From the NCBI GenBank assembly GCA_002361155.1, contig DERZ01000001.1, positions 1-12,683 of the forward strand: 12,683 nt of DNA. The letters are read 5' to 3'. Below are positions 1-6,859 of the stretch, one piece after another. Position numbers and translations under genes: made by a program. The notes below the pieces were generated by a model, which was given only the letters and a program-made list of their open reading frames with translations, made no database searches and was not told where the DNA came from. Each line of letters begins with the position of its first letter. Positions within the stretch are counted from its first letter, which is position 1. The stretch comes from Porphyromonadaceae bacterium UBA3327. Lineage in GTDB: Bacteria; Bacteroidota; Bacteroidia; Bacteroidales; Muribaculaceae.

Positions 1-328
1 CATGATGGACTGCGTGATGCCTACACGCAACGGCCGCAACGGAATGATATTCACCCGCAACGGTATCATAAATCTGAAAAACAAAAAGTGGGCGGAGGAT
101 TTCTCCGCGCTCGATCCCGGCGGGCCCTCCCGCGTTGACGAGGAGTATTCGAAAGCTTATCTCCGCCACCTTTTCACCAGCCATGAGATCCTGGGAATGC
201 AGATAGCGTCGATCCACAATCTCGCCTTCTATCTGTGGCTTGTCAAGGAAGCGCGTCGGCATATCATAGAAGGGGACTTCAAACAGTGGAAAGAGGAAAT
301 GACGGTCAACGTCACACGCCGCCTATGA
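1..328 (+). CDS. tgt: Queuine tRNA-ribosyltransferase (Tgt), C-terminal part, cut by the window start
   Basis: Tgt exchanges the guanine at position 34 of GUN-anticodon tRNAs for preQ1 in queuosine synthesis. Only the last 108 codons are present; the frame is open at the left edge (first whole codon at base 2). The visible part begins inside the signature DCVMPTRNGRNG, whose first Asp is the family's catalytic nucleophile. It continues through the conserved C-terminal segment with YSKAYLRHLF and ASIHNLAFY. The family normally has a CxCxxC zinc cluster just before the SxAYLRHL segment; here it reads DPGGPSRVDEEY (113-148), with no cysteine, although the zinc-ligand His of IHNL (215-217) is kept. 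The stop codon overlaps the start of the downstream permease gene (ATGA), so the two are probably translationally coupled. The identification is very secure. Confidence 0.96.
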   Translation, partial: MMDCVMPTRNGRNGMIFTRNGIINLKNKKWAEDFSALDPGGPSRVDEEYSKAYLRHLFTSHEILGMQIASIHNLAFYLWLVKEARRHIIEGDFKQWKEEMTVNVTRRL

Positions 329-1515
329 TCAGTCTGTTGCGAGGACGCAAAAAACGGGACCAAGTCGAAGTCGAACAGGAATCCGAACGTAAAAAACCGG
401 ATCCGCAGCGCAAGAAGCCGGATTGGTCCAAAGTGGGGCTGAAGACTCTCGACATCTATATCCTGAAGAAATTCCTCGGGACATACTTCTTCGCGACCTT
501 GCTGATTTTGGCTGTAATCTCGATGTTCGACATCACCGAGAAACTCGATGCGTTCCTCAGCGCCCCGCTTAAGGAAACCATATTCGATTACTTCGCCTCG
601 TTCCTCCCCTATTTCGCCAACCAGCTCTCTCCGCTCTTCACTTTCATCTCGGTGATTTTTTTCACCACCAAACTTGCCGACCATTCGGAGATAATCGCCA
701 TTCTGTCGAGCGGCGTGAGCTTCAACCGCCTGATGCGGCCCTACATGATAGGAGCCGCCGTGATCGCCGCTCTTACTTTCGTGCTCAGCAACTATGCGAT
801 TCCTCCAACCAACGTCAAGCGTATCGCGTACACCAACAAGTATGTGAAAAACCGCGCCGTCACCACCGGCATCGACATCCAGATGATGGCGGCTCCCGGA
901 ACTGTCGTTTATATCGGACGCTTCGAGAATTCCAACAAGATGGGGTACCGTTTCTCGATGGACAAATTCAACGGCAAGCAACTCGTCTCGCGACTTACGG
1001 CTCAGACGGTCACCTACGACAGCACCCGTCAGTATCACTGGATGCTGCACGATTACATGATCCGTGACTTCAACGGCATGACCGAGAAAATAACAAAAGG
1101 AAACTCAAAAGACACGGTTATACCAATCGAGCCACGTGACTTCCTAATTTCCATGCACGACCAGGAAACTTTCACCACACCGCAGCTCTCCGCCTACATC
1201 GACAAGCAGAAGCGGCGCGGAGTAGCCAACATCAAGGAGTTCGAGATAGAGAAAGAGAAGCGTTATGCCTCTACTGCCGCTGCATTCATCCTTACCTTGA
1301 TCGGCCTGTCACTCTCCGCAAAAAAAGTAAAAGGCGGTATGGGAATAAATATAGGTATCGGTCTTGTGCTTAGCTTCAGCTATATACTCTTCTCGACCGT
1401 GACAAGCTCGTTTGCCGTGTCTGGACTTACAACACCATTCATCGCCATGGGAATCCCGAACGTGATTTATCTCGCAATAGGATTATTTCTCTATTTCAGA
1501 GCGAAGAAATTCTGA
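325..1515 (+). CDS. LptF/LptG-family lipopolysaccharide export permease
   Basis: Inner-membrane permease of the YjgP/YjgQ type. In the family, it works with the LptB ATPase to pull lipopolysaccharide out of the inner membrane and pass it to the periplasmic bridge. The protein has 396 residues, slightly longer than the usual 350-370. The family layout is visible: membrane segments near 48-70, 99-118 and 140-160, a periplasmic beta-rich domain at about 170-300, then membrane segments near 315-332, 340-360 and 372-392, ending FRAKKF. DIYILKKFLGTYF at the first membrane segment and SNYAIPPTN after the third are typical. The start at 325 was chosen because it overlaps the tgt stop as ATGA; an in-frame extension back to 235 would lie inside tgt. 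Residues 6-40 form a very basic, hydrophilic N-terminal extension. Whether this copy is LptF or LptG cannot be decided from sequence alone. Confidence 0.93.
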   Translation: MISLLRGRKKRDQVEVEQESERKKPDPQRKKPDWSKVGLKTLDIYILKKFLGTYFFATLLILAVISMFDITEKLDAFLSAPLKETIFDYFASFLPYFANQLSPLFTFISVIFFTTKLADHSEIIAILSSGVSFNRLMRPYMIGAAVIAALTFVLSNYAIPPTNVKRIAYTNKYVKNRAVTTGIDIQMMAAPGTVVYIGRFENSNKMGYRFSMDKFNGKQLVSRLTAQTVTYDSTRQYHWMLHDYMIRDFNGMTEKITKGNSKDTVIPIEPRDFLISMHDQETFTTPQLSAYIDKQKRRGVANIKEFEIEKEKRYASTAAAFILTLIGLSLSAKKVKGGMGINIGIGLVLSFSYILFSTVTSSFAVSGLTTPFIAMGIPNVIYLAIGLFLYFRAKKF

Positions 1516-1570
1516 CAGCAGTCATATAAACAGCTAACTGTATCTACAATATAATCTAAAAATATCTCTA

Positions 1571-1912
1571 ATGGAAGCAAGAGTGCCCGATTGGGCAATG
1601 GATATGAACTGTGCAATCACGGTGTGCGACCGTGAGGGAACAATAGTATATATGAACGAGCCCTCTCGCGAACTTTACCGCAAGCATGGCAATCTTATCG
1701 GCAAAAACCTGATACCATGCCACGGAGAGCGCTCCCGGGGCATAATACGCGACCTTCTCGCCACAGGCGGGTCGAATGTCTATACTATCGAGAAAAAAGG
1801 AGTCCGCAAGCTCATCTATCAGTCTGCATGGCGCGAGAACGGCGAAGTGGCCGGCCTTGTGGAGTTCTCTATCATCCTTCCCGCAGAAATGCCGCATTAT
1901 GTGAGAGAATAA
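1571..1912 (+). CDS. Small single-domain PAS protein
   Basis: A 113-residue protein consisting almost entirely of one PAS-like sensory domain. Seen directly: an early strand pair with DREGTIVYMNEPSRELY (residues 20-36), which is the usual N-terminal PAS motif; an IGKNL segment (43-47) followed by PCHGERSRGII (49-59); then the C-terminal strands TIEKKGVRKLIYQ and a G-L-V-E-F strand. There is no membrane segment, DNA-binding motif, kinase or other output domain, so it must act through a partner or as a simple ligand-binding module. The Cys-His pair at residues 50-51 could bind a cofactor, but that is inference. The 55 bases before the start are AT-rich with no clear promoter or Shine-Dalgarno, so it may be read through from the permease gene. 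It ends two bases from the convergent folK stop. Confidence 0.8.
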   Translation: MEARVPDWAMDMNCAITVCDREGTIVYMNEPSRELYRKHGNLIGKNLIPCHGERSRGIIRDLLATGGSNVYTIEKKGVRKLIYQSAWRENGEVAGLVEFSIILPAEMPHYVRE

Positions 1913-1914
1913 GC

Positions 1915-2325
1915 CTAACTGCAGCCATGAGGGGCTGAAACTTTAAGGGATACACTCTTATAACCTATTCTGAAGAAGGACTGCGAGTAATCTTTGGGGC
2001 GGACCACAGTTCCGTCCCAAATAACTATATCTATGTCTATCGGGACACGCCCCGCATTTCTTGCGGCCGCGTCCCGGCCCGCTCCGGTTTCATATTCCTT
2101 GGTAAGGCGCTCCAGCGTTTCCAGCTCCATGCCGGTCCGTCCCGAAAGCACTGCGTTCATGTAAGGTTCTCCGCGGCCATGTATCTCCGGCGTCTCGTAG
2201 ATGTCGGATGCCTCGCATTCCGACATCACCAGCCGCATCGCCTCGATGGCTTCCTCTATGCTGCGGCGCCGCGGATGCTCGTTCGATCCGAAACTCATCA
2301 CCACTTCATGCAGCCGTTCATACAT
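1915..2325 (-). CDS. folK: 2-amino-4-hydroxy-6-hydroxymethyldihydropteridine pyrophosphokinase, short form
   Basis: HPPK transfers pyrophosphate from ATP to 6-hydroxymethyl-dihydropterin in folate synthesis. Recognised from the N-terminal MSFGSNEHP (family pattern LGSN), PYMNAV (family YLNA) and VPIDIDIVIW, which keeps the two magnesium-binding aspartates of the canonical PRxLDLDI motif. From the start chosen here it has 136 residues against about 160 in E. coli. The segment after the aspartates, which normally carries the P-H-x-D-M and distal Arg, is replaced by DYSQSFFRIGY and a short tail. The start at 2325 places nine residues before SFGSN, as is common, and has an AGGAGG directly upstream, though only two bases from the ATG. 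An ATG at 2364 would add 13 hydrophilic residues, starting seven bases after the phosphoesterase stop. It is the last gene of the rluD unit. Confidence 0.8.
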   Translation of the reverse strand: MYERLHEVVMSFGSNEHPRRRSIEEAIEAMRLVMSECEASDIYETPEIHGRGEPYMNAVLSGRTGMELETLERLTKEYETGAGRDAAARNAGRVPIDIDIVIWDGTVVRPKDYSQSFFRIGYKSVSLKVSAPHGCS

Positions 2326-2371
2326 TCCCTCCTTTTCGTGCGATTCTACTCCTCCCTGATTCATAGCCGTG

Positions 2372-3619
2372 TCATTTTTCCGCCTTGGGAACAGTCAGGT
2401 TATCCCCGCGCCTCAACGTTATCAGAGTAACCTCCGGGACCGCACCGATACGGGATGGGATCCCCACTTCTCCGACGCCGATATTGACATAAAGATATTC
2501 CGGCACATTAGCCCCGTTTGTATAAAGTCCTCCCCACAGATCGTAGCGCCATTTAGCCGGTGACCATTTCCAGTCGCCAACCGTCACCATGGCTTGCATG
2601 GCATGGGTATGCCCCGAAAGTGTCAGGTCTATGTTTGTTTGCGGTTCCACTTCCTCTACCCAATGCGCGGGATTGTGGGTAAGTAGTATTTTGTAGCAGG
2701 AATCGTTGAGCGTCTCCAGGCCACCCTCTTTATATGACCTCTCGAGATGGCCGTAACACTTGAAGGGAGGGTCTCCCCAGTTCTCCACTCCTATCAATGC
2801 GATCGAATCCGTACCTGCAAGCAGAAAACGGTGCTCGTTGTTGAGCAGGGTCCAGCCCATCATTTTCTGATATTCCGCAAGCTTTCTGTTGTTGGCCTCG
2901 CGATCCGCAGGATTCTTCCAGTCGATATAGTCGCCGTAATCATGATTGCCGAGTATGGAAAAGACACCCCGGGATGCATTCAGCCTCGAAAGCACCGGCA
3001 AGAACGGCTCCAGTTCCTCGGTACGCCTGTTCACGATGTCTCCGGTGAAAAGAATCAGATCAGGACGGCAGGAGTTGATCGAATCAACCAGCGCGCTTAC
3101 GAAAGTAGTGTCGTTGCCCCAGGTGCCGACATGTAGATCGCTGAACTGGACGATACGGAGGCCGTCGAAACCAGCCGGCAACCTGGGAGAACTTATCTCT
3201 ACCTTGTTCACTTCTATTTCATGCCGCGTGAAGACAACACCCCACCACATCGTGATGAAGCAGATCACCGACATCGGTATGCCGGCCATCACACCGTAAT
3301 TCAACTTTCTGTGTCCGCGAGGCGAGAATAGCCTTCCGGTCAGCGAGAAGATGCAATATATCGCTTTCGACAGGTACACTGTGATGTAGCTGAACAGCAT
3401 CCACATCACAGTCGTGACGCCATTCGCCTCATCTCTGAGAGGCAGACAGGCAATCACTGTCAGAAAGATCCAGCATGCCCCCGACAAAGCTGCATATATC
3501 CGCGTGTAAAGTTTCCTTCGGTCGGCTGAACTGTATGACTTCAGATCCATCCGGATATAGAAGTCCACAAGAAAACTTATCACAAAAAGCGACACAAGCG
3601 CCGGAACGGGTATTCTCAT
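2372..3619 (-). CDS. Membrane-anchored calcineurin-like metallophosphoesterase (YkuE type)
   Basis: A 415-residue protein. The N-terminal third holds hydrophobic membrane segments near residues 1-20, 42-60, 69-94 and 108-130. The C-terminal two thirds form a calcineurin-like phosphoesterase domain. All metal-binding motifs are present in order: SDLHVG (D161, H163), GDIV (D194), GNHD (224-227), LLTHNP (H315) and GHTH (336-339), so the two-metal active site should be intact. Relatives such as B. subtilis YkuE hydrolyse phosphodiesters at the cell envelope, and some membrane-bound relatives act on lipid A precursors. The substrate here is unknown. The gene starts 20 bases after the acyltransferase stop and is followed closely by folK, consistent with one transcript. 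The neighbouring lipid acyltransferase makes a lipid or envelope substrate plausible, but this is inference. Confidence 0.9.
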   Translation of the reverse strand: MRIPVPALVSLFVISFLVDFYIRMDLKSYSSADRRKLYTRIYAALSGACWIFLTVIACLPLRDEANGVTTVMWMLFSYITVYLSKAIYCIFSLTGRLFSPRGHRKLNYGVMAGIPMSVICFITMWWGVVFTRHEIEVNKVEISSPRLPAGFDGLRIVQFSDLHVGTWGNDTTFVSALVDSINSCRPDLILFTGDIVNRRTEELEPFLPVLSRLNASRGVFSILGNHDYGDYIDWKNPADREANNRKLAEYQKMMGWTLLNNEHRFLLAGTDSIALIGVENWGDPPFKCYGHLERSYKEGGLETLNDSCYKILLTHNPAHWVEEVEPQTNIDLTLSGHTHAMQAMVTVGDWKWSPAKWRYDLWGGLYTNGANVPEYLYVNIGVGEVGIPSRIGAVPEVTLITLRRGDNLTVPKAEK

Positions 3620-3639
3620 AATTCAATCTGAAAAGGATG

Positions 3640-4821
3640 TCATTCCATCCCTCCGAGAATGGTTTTCAATTTGTTTTTGAGAGGATTCGCATACATGGTG
3701 AGCATCATGTCGAGCATGAACTTACGCTCCTCGACGGAGACATTCTCCACGTCAACCTTGTTGAGCTGATTTTCAAAATATTCCTCGGTCTCCTTTCTTT
3801 CAAGCTCCGAATATTTTCCGCTGAAACGCGTAGTGCCGTGCAGCATGTCGTAGGCGATATAGTTCACCGGGAAAATCTCATAGCTGCGATGGATGGCCTG
3901 GTCAATTACCCAGCCCACATATTTGGCCGAGGTGTTGATGTCGGCAAACTCTCCGATTTCGTCGAGTTTGTTGTTGATGCGCGGTGTCATCTGGAAATGT
4001 ACGCGACCTTTGAACTGGAGCAGACCGGTTTCCATGCTGAAGAGATCGTCGCGTTGCGACTTTTTGAAATCCGGATTGCGACGTCGCAGCAGGAACTCGC
4101 GAGCCTTAAGATAGTCATTGGGATCAAACTCGTATGAGATCGACACCGGCATGAGGTTTATCTCCTTTATCTTCTCCATGAAAGAACCCTCTCCTGCGAT
4201 GGCGAGCATCTTTACGAGCGATTCCTGGGTGTGGTCACTGCTGTCCTTGGCCCGCCCCTCGCGCTGGGCAATCCACACCGACTCCTGCTTTTCGAGAATC
4301 GCATGGTGGATATATGCCGACAGTTTCTTGGCCGCCATCAGCCCCTCGCGGAGCCCCGTGTTACGTTTCACGATAAAGGACTTGTTGAGACGCACCAGAT
4401 CATTGATCCAGTCGAATACGAGGAGATTGTTTCCGATTGCCACTTCCGGTGTGGGCAAATCCCTTCTGAGCAGAGCCAGCCCAAGAAACGAGGCGTCGAG
4501 CACTATGTCGCGGTGATTGGTGATGAACGTATAGTTCATACCTGGATTATAATACTTCACTCCTCCGAGCGAGATGCCGGCTGTGGTCGTCTTGGCGAGC
4601 ATCTCCAGAAAGGGGAACATGATCTGATGCTGGAAATCATACTTGTTGTCCATCTGCTTCATTTCATCGAGCAGCACGGGGACATCTTCCTTGGGCATTG
4701 TATAATTCACCGCGTGAAGAAAGCCGGGATCTACGACCAGGCTGGCCATCTTCTCCTTGAAGATTGAGTCGTCATAAGGGGCGATATCACTGAAATCATA
4801 CTGTTTAGATTCCATAATCAT
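3640..4821 (-). CDS. Glycerolipid acyltransferase-like protein (PlsB/PlsC superfamily)
   Basis: A 393-residue cytoplasmic protein with the four acyltransferase blocks in order: block I ITNHRDIVLDASFL (residues 100-113), block II NKSFIVKR (146-153), block III WIAQREGRAKDSSD (183-196) and block IV INLMPVSISYE. This order is that of enzymes that acylate glycerol-3-phosphate or lysophosphatidate. The protein is longer than PlsC (about 250) and shorter than PlsB (about 800). It has no strong membrane segment and carries a long C-terminal region of unknown role. Block I reads H-x5-D (or H-x-D) rather than the textbook H-x4-D. The start is at 4821 or two codons later (MESKQY). It begins seven bases after the rluD stop and is followed by a phosphoesterase gene. 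The superfamily is confident, the exact acyl acceptor is not. Confidence 0.85.
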   Translation of the reverse strand: MIMESKQYDFSDIAPYDDSIFKEKMASLVVDPGFLHAVNYTMPKEDVPVLLDEMKQMDNKYDFQHQIMFPFLEMLAKTTTAGISLGGVKYYNPGMNYTFITNHRDIVLDASFLGLALLRRDLPTPEVAIGNNLLVFDWINDLVRLNKSFIVKRNTGLREGLMAAKKLSAYIHHAILEKQESVWIAQREGRAKDSSDHTQESLVKMLAIAGEGSFMEKIKEINLMPVSISYEFDPNDYLKAREFLLRRRNPDFKKSQRDDLFSMETGLLQFKGRVHFQMTPRINNKLDEIGEFADINTSAKYVGWVIDQAIHRSYEIFPVNYIAYDMLHGTTRFSGKYSELERKETEEYFENQLNKVDVENVSVEERKFMLDMMLTMYANPLKNKLKTILGGME

Positions 4822-4828
4822 CTGTATT

Positions 4829-5944
4829 TTAAATTGTTCCCGCTCCGTCGCGATATACGCGCCATTTCTCGGTCAAGGCCTGCATGTCAGCCGGCACGGG
4901 TGCCTCGAAATCCATCTGGCGTCCGGTGTCTGGATGCGTAAAGCCCAGTGTGCGGGCGTGCAATGCCTGCCGGGGACAGACTGCGAAGCAGTTTTCTATG
5001 AATTTCTTATAATTTGAGGAGGTGTTTCCCTTCAGTATCCGGTCCCCTCCGTACCGCTCGTCGTTGAAAAGGGGATGACCCGTATGCTGCATGTGCACCC
5101 TGATCTGGTGCGTGCGGCCGGTCTCGAGCACACATTTAACGAGAGTTACATAGCCGAACCGCTCGAGAACCTGCCAGTGTGTAACAGCATGTTTTCCTTT
5201 AGTCGGATCCTGCATCACGGCCATCTGCAACGCGTTGCGCGGATTGCGCGCTATGTTTCCGGTAATTGTCCCGGAATCTTCCGCAAAATCCCCCCACACC
5301 AGCGCCACATATTCACGACGTGTCGTCTTCTCGAAGAACTGTCGGCCGAGCATGGTTTTTGCCTCCGGGGTTTTCGCCACTACAAGCAGACCGCTCGTGT
5401 CCTTGTCAATACGATGCACCAGTCCGAGCCGCGGATCGTTCACGTCATAGTCCGGATTACCCTTGAAATGCCATGCAAGCGCGTTGACCAGTGTTCCGGT
5501 CCAATTGCCATGACCCGGATGGACCACAAGTCCCGCCGGCTTGTTCACAACGAGCACCGTCCCGTCCTCGTACACTATGTCGAGTGGAATATCCTCCGCG
5601 ACAACTTCAAACTCATATCTCGGACGATCCATAACCACGCTCACGGCATCGCCGGGCTTTACCCGGTAATTGCTCTTTACAGCTTTGCCGTTGACGATTA
5701 TGCAACCTGCCTCCGCAGCCTGCTGCACCCGGTTGCGCGATGTGCGCTCCAGTCGTTCCGTCAGAAATTTGTCCACACGAAGCAGCTGCTGGCCTTTGTC
5801 GGCCACGAACCGGAAATGCTCGAAAAGCTCTCTGCCGTCCGACAGCACAAAGTCCGGTTCGACACATTCCGCATCGTCCCTCGCATCTTCAATGCTACCT
5901 CCGGGCGGGATATCTTCCAGCTGCAACTCTTCCTCGCGTGTCAT
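4829..5944 (-). CDS. rluD: RluD/RluA-family 23S rRNA pseudouridine synthase
   Basis: Enzyme converting specific uridines of 23S rRNA to pseudouridine (in RluD, positions in helix 69, important for ribosome assembly). The 371-residue protein has an acidic N-terminal stretch of about 45 residues, an S4 RNA-binding domain at about 54-115 (LRVDKFLTERL, GCIIVNGK, SNYRVKPGD), and the catalytic domain. In the latter, VVNKPAGLVVHPG (132-144), GLVHRIDKDTSGLLVVAK (174-191; catalytic Asp180) and ETGRTHQIRVHMQH are all intact. The S4 domain plus the HRxDKDTSG core fits RluD or RluC; RluD is the better guess, without certainty on the target site. The acidic N-terminus is longer than in E. coli. It follows the PASTA gene by 47 bases that contain a short tandem repeat. 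Confidence 0.92.
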   Translation of the reverse strand: MTREEELQLEDIPPGGSIEDARDDAECVEPDFVLSDGRELFEHFRFVADKGQQLLRVDKFLTERLERTSRNRVQQAAEAGCIIVNGKAVKSNYRVKPGDAVSVVMDRPRYEFEVVAEDIPLDIVYEDGTVLVVNKPAGLVVHPGHGNWTGTLVNALAWHFKGNPDYDVNDPRLGLVHRIDKDTSGLLVVAKTPEAKTMLGRQFFEKTTRREYVALVWGDFAEDSGTITGNIARNPRNALQMAVMQDPTKGKHAVTHWQVLERFGYVTLVKCVLETGRTHQIRVHMQHTGHPLFNDERYGGDRILKGNTSSNYKKFIENCFAVCPRQALHARTLGFTHPDTGRQMDFEAPVPADMQALTEKWRVYRDGAGTI

Positions 5945-5959
5945 GGTTTCTTCTGTTCG

Positions 5960-5989
5960 CGTGACATTTATTATCGTGACATTTATTTC
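5960..5989. repeat. 15-base tandem duplication between the PASTA and rluD genes
   Basis: Two adjacent copies, CGTGACATTTATTAT (5960-5974) and CGTGACATTTATTTC (5975-5989), identical over the first 13 bases. They occupy most of the 47-base gap after the PASTA stop and before the rluD start. On the transcribed strand the repeat places ATAAATGTCACG twice upstream of rluD. This may be a simple slippage duplication; no known operator is recognised. Confidence 0.7.
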
Positions 5990-5991
5990 TG

Positions 5992-6765
5992 TCAGAAATA
6001 CTGTGACTCTCCGCTTTCCTCCTCGGATGACGCCGGCGCCTCCTGCACCGGTGCGGTGTACTCGCCTGACTCTGATGACTGCGTTACCTCCGGTTCGCTG
6101 TAAACCTCAGGATTGTTTCGGTAATTGTCCAGATATTCGAGATTCTGCAGAGAGTCCTGCAAGTCGTTGAGACGGCCGTCAGACACCTCCAATACCATCG
6201 ATGCTGTCACCGGCACCTTCTGCATCTTCCTGACAGCCTTCCCATTGGCCATCACCTTTACAACCCTGTCGGTCGTGCCGAGCACCTTCACCACGCGTAT
6301 ATTCCTGAATCCGAGCTCTTCAAGACGTGCGAGCGCCGACCGGTGCGACTCTCCCCTCAATGCATATTCGTTCGGATGGTTGTCATCATCGAGTATCACC
6401 TCCTTGGGGTGAACGGCGTTGATGTACAGAAATATCTTGCGGCCCGGCTTCACTATCGATTTTGCTTTGGGGAACTGCTCGATCACATGCCCCGGCTTGA
6501 TGTCGTCGCGGTACAGGGAGTCGCGAATATCCACCCTGAAGCCATGATCATACAGCAACTGAACAGCCTGACTGTAAGTCATCTTCTCCACTCCCGGCAC
6601 CTGCGTGCTCCTGCCATGCTTGGTAAACAAAGCCATGGCAAGATACACGGCATAAACCCCTAAAACAGCTATTATGATTATTATCAAAAAATTAGCCATT
6701 ACAGGATGCCGGTCAAAAAAACGACTGCCCCAGTTGTATGAATTATCCGATTTCGACTTTTTCAA
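5992..6765 (-). CDS. Membrane-anchored two-PASTA-domain protein
   Basis: A 257-residue protein: basic cytoplasmic N-terminus (1-24), one transmembrane segment (about 25-47, LIIIIIAVLGVYAVYLAMAL), a first PASTA domain (about 53-117, with VPGVEKMTYSQAVQLL, DIKPGHVIEQ and PGRKIFLYI), a second, more divergent PASTA-like domain (about 120-195, with ALARLEELGF and VPVTASMVLEVSDG), and an acidic low-complexity tail rich in Glu and Ser. PASTA domains bind peptidoglycan fragments or act as structural spacers in penicillin-binding proteins and Ser/Thr kinases. Here there is no kinase or transpeptidase domain, so a periplasmic cell-wall-binding or scaffolding role is inferred. The start is TTG at 6765, because an in-frame TGA lies two codons upstream and the next ATG (Met23) would remove the basic N-terminus before the membrane segment. 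It leads the rluD unit behind a predicted promoter. Confidence 0.88.
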   Translation of the reverse strand: MKKSKSDNSYNWGSRFFDRHPVMANFLIIIIIAVLGVYAVYLAMALFTKHGRSTQVPGVEKMTYSQAVQLLYDHGFRVDIRDSLYRDDIKPGHVIEQFPKAKSIVKPGRKIFLYINAVHPKEVILDDDNHPNEYALRGESHRSALARLEELGFRNIRVVKVLGTTDRVVKVMANGKAVRKMQKVPVTASMVLEVSDGRLNDLQDSLQNLEYLDNYRNNPEVYSEPEVTQSSESGEYTAPVQEAPASSEEESGESQYF

Positions 6766-6786
6766 GATTCAAAGGTTTTTGAAATC

Positions 6787-6818
6787 CAAAGTTACAAATT
6801 TTTAGGTAGCCCCGCAAA
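6787..6818 (-). promoter_or_regulatory. Predicted Bacteroidetes-type sigma promoter for the PASTA-rluD unit
   Basis: Read on the minus strand, TTTG at 6818-6815 is followed after 20 bases by TAACTTTG at 6794-6787. This matches the published Bacteroidetes primary-sigma consensus of TTTG near -33 and TAnnTTTG near -7. Transcription would begin around 6780, giving a leader of about 15 bases before the TTG start. It sits in the largest gene-free gap of the window (115 bases). Confidence 0.65.
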
Positions 6819-6859
6819 TTTTTATCCATTTTACTCCACGCACCTCTTATTTATGTTTA

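Noticed and set aside
229..1050. 273-codon minus-strand open frame opposite the LptF/LptG permease
   Set aside because: It is antisense to a clear membrane permease and has no recognisable motif, so it is a shadow.
1516..1570. Possible promoter in the AT-rich gap before the PAS gene
   Set aside because: No TAnnTTTG with a suitably spaced TTTG is present, so no promoter is called; readthrough from the permease gene is as likely.
1922..1937. Five-base-pair hairpin CAGCC/GGCTG near the convergent gene ends, as a shared terminator
   Set aside because: The stem is short, lies inside the folK coding end and has no T-run on either side, so it is not convincing.
5075..6103. 342-codon plus-strand open frame opposite rluD and the end of the PASTA gene
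   Set aside because: It covers intact conserved genes on the other strand and shows no domain, hydrophobic pattern or plausible start context.
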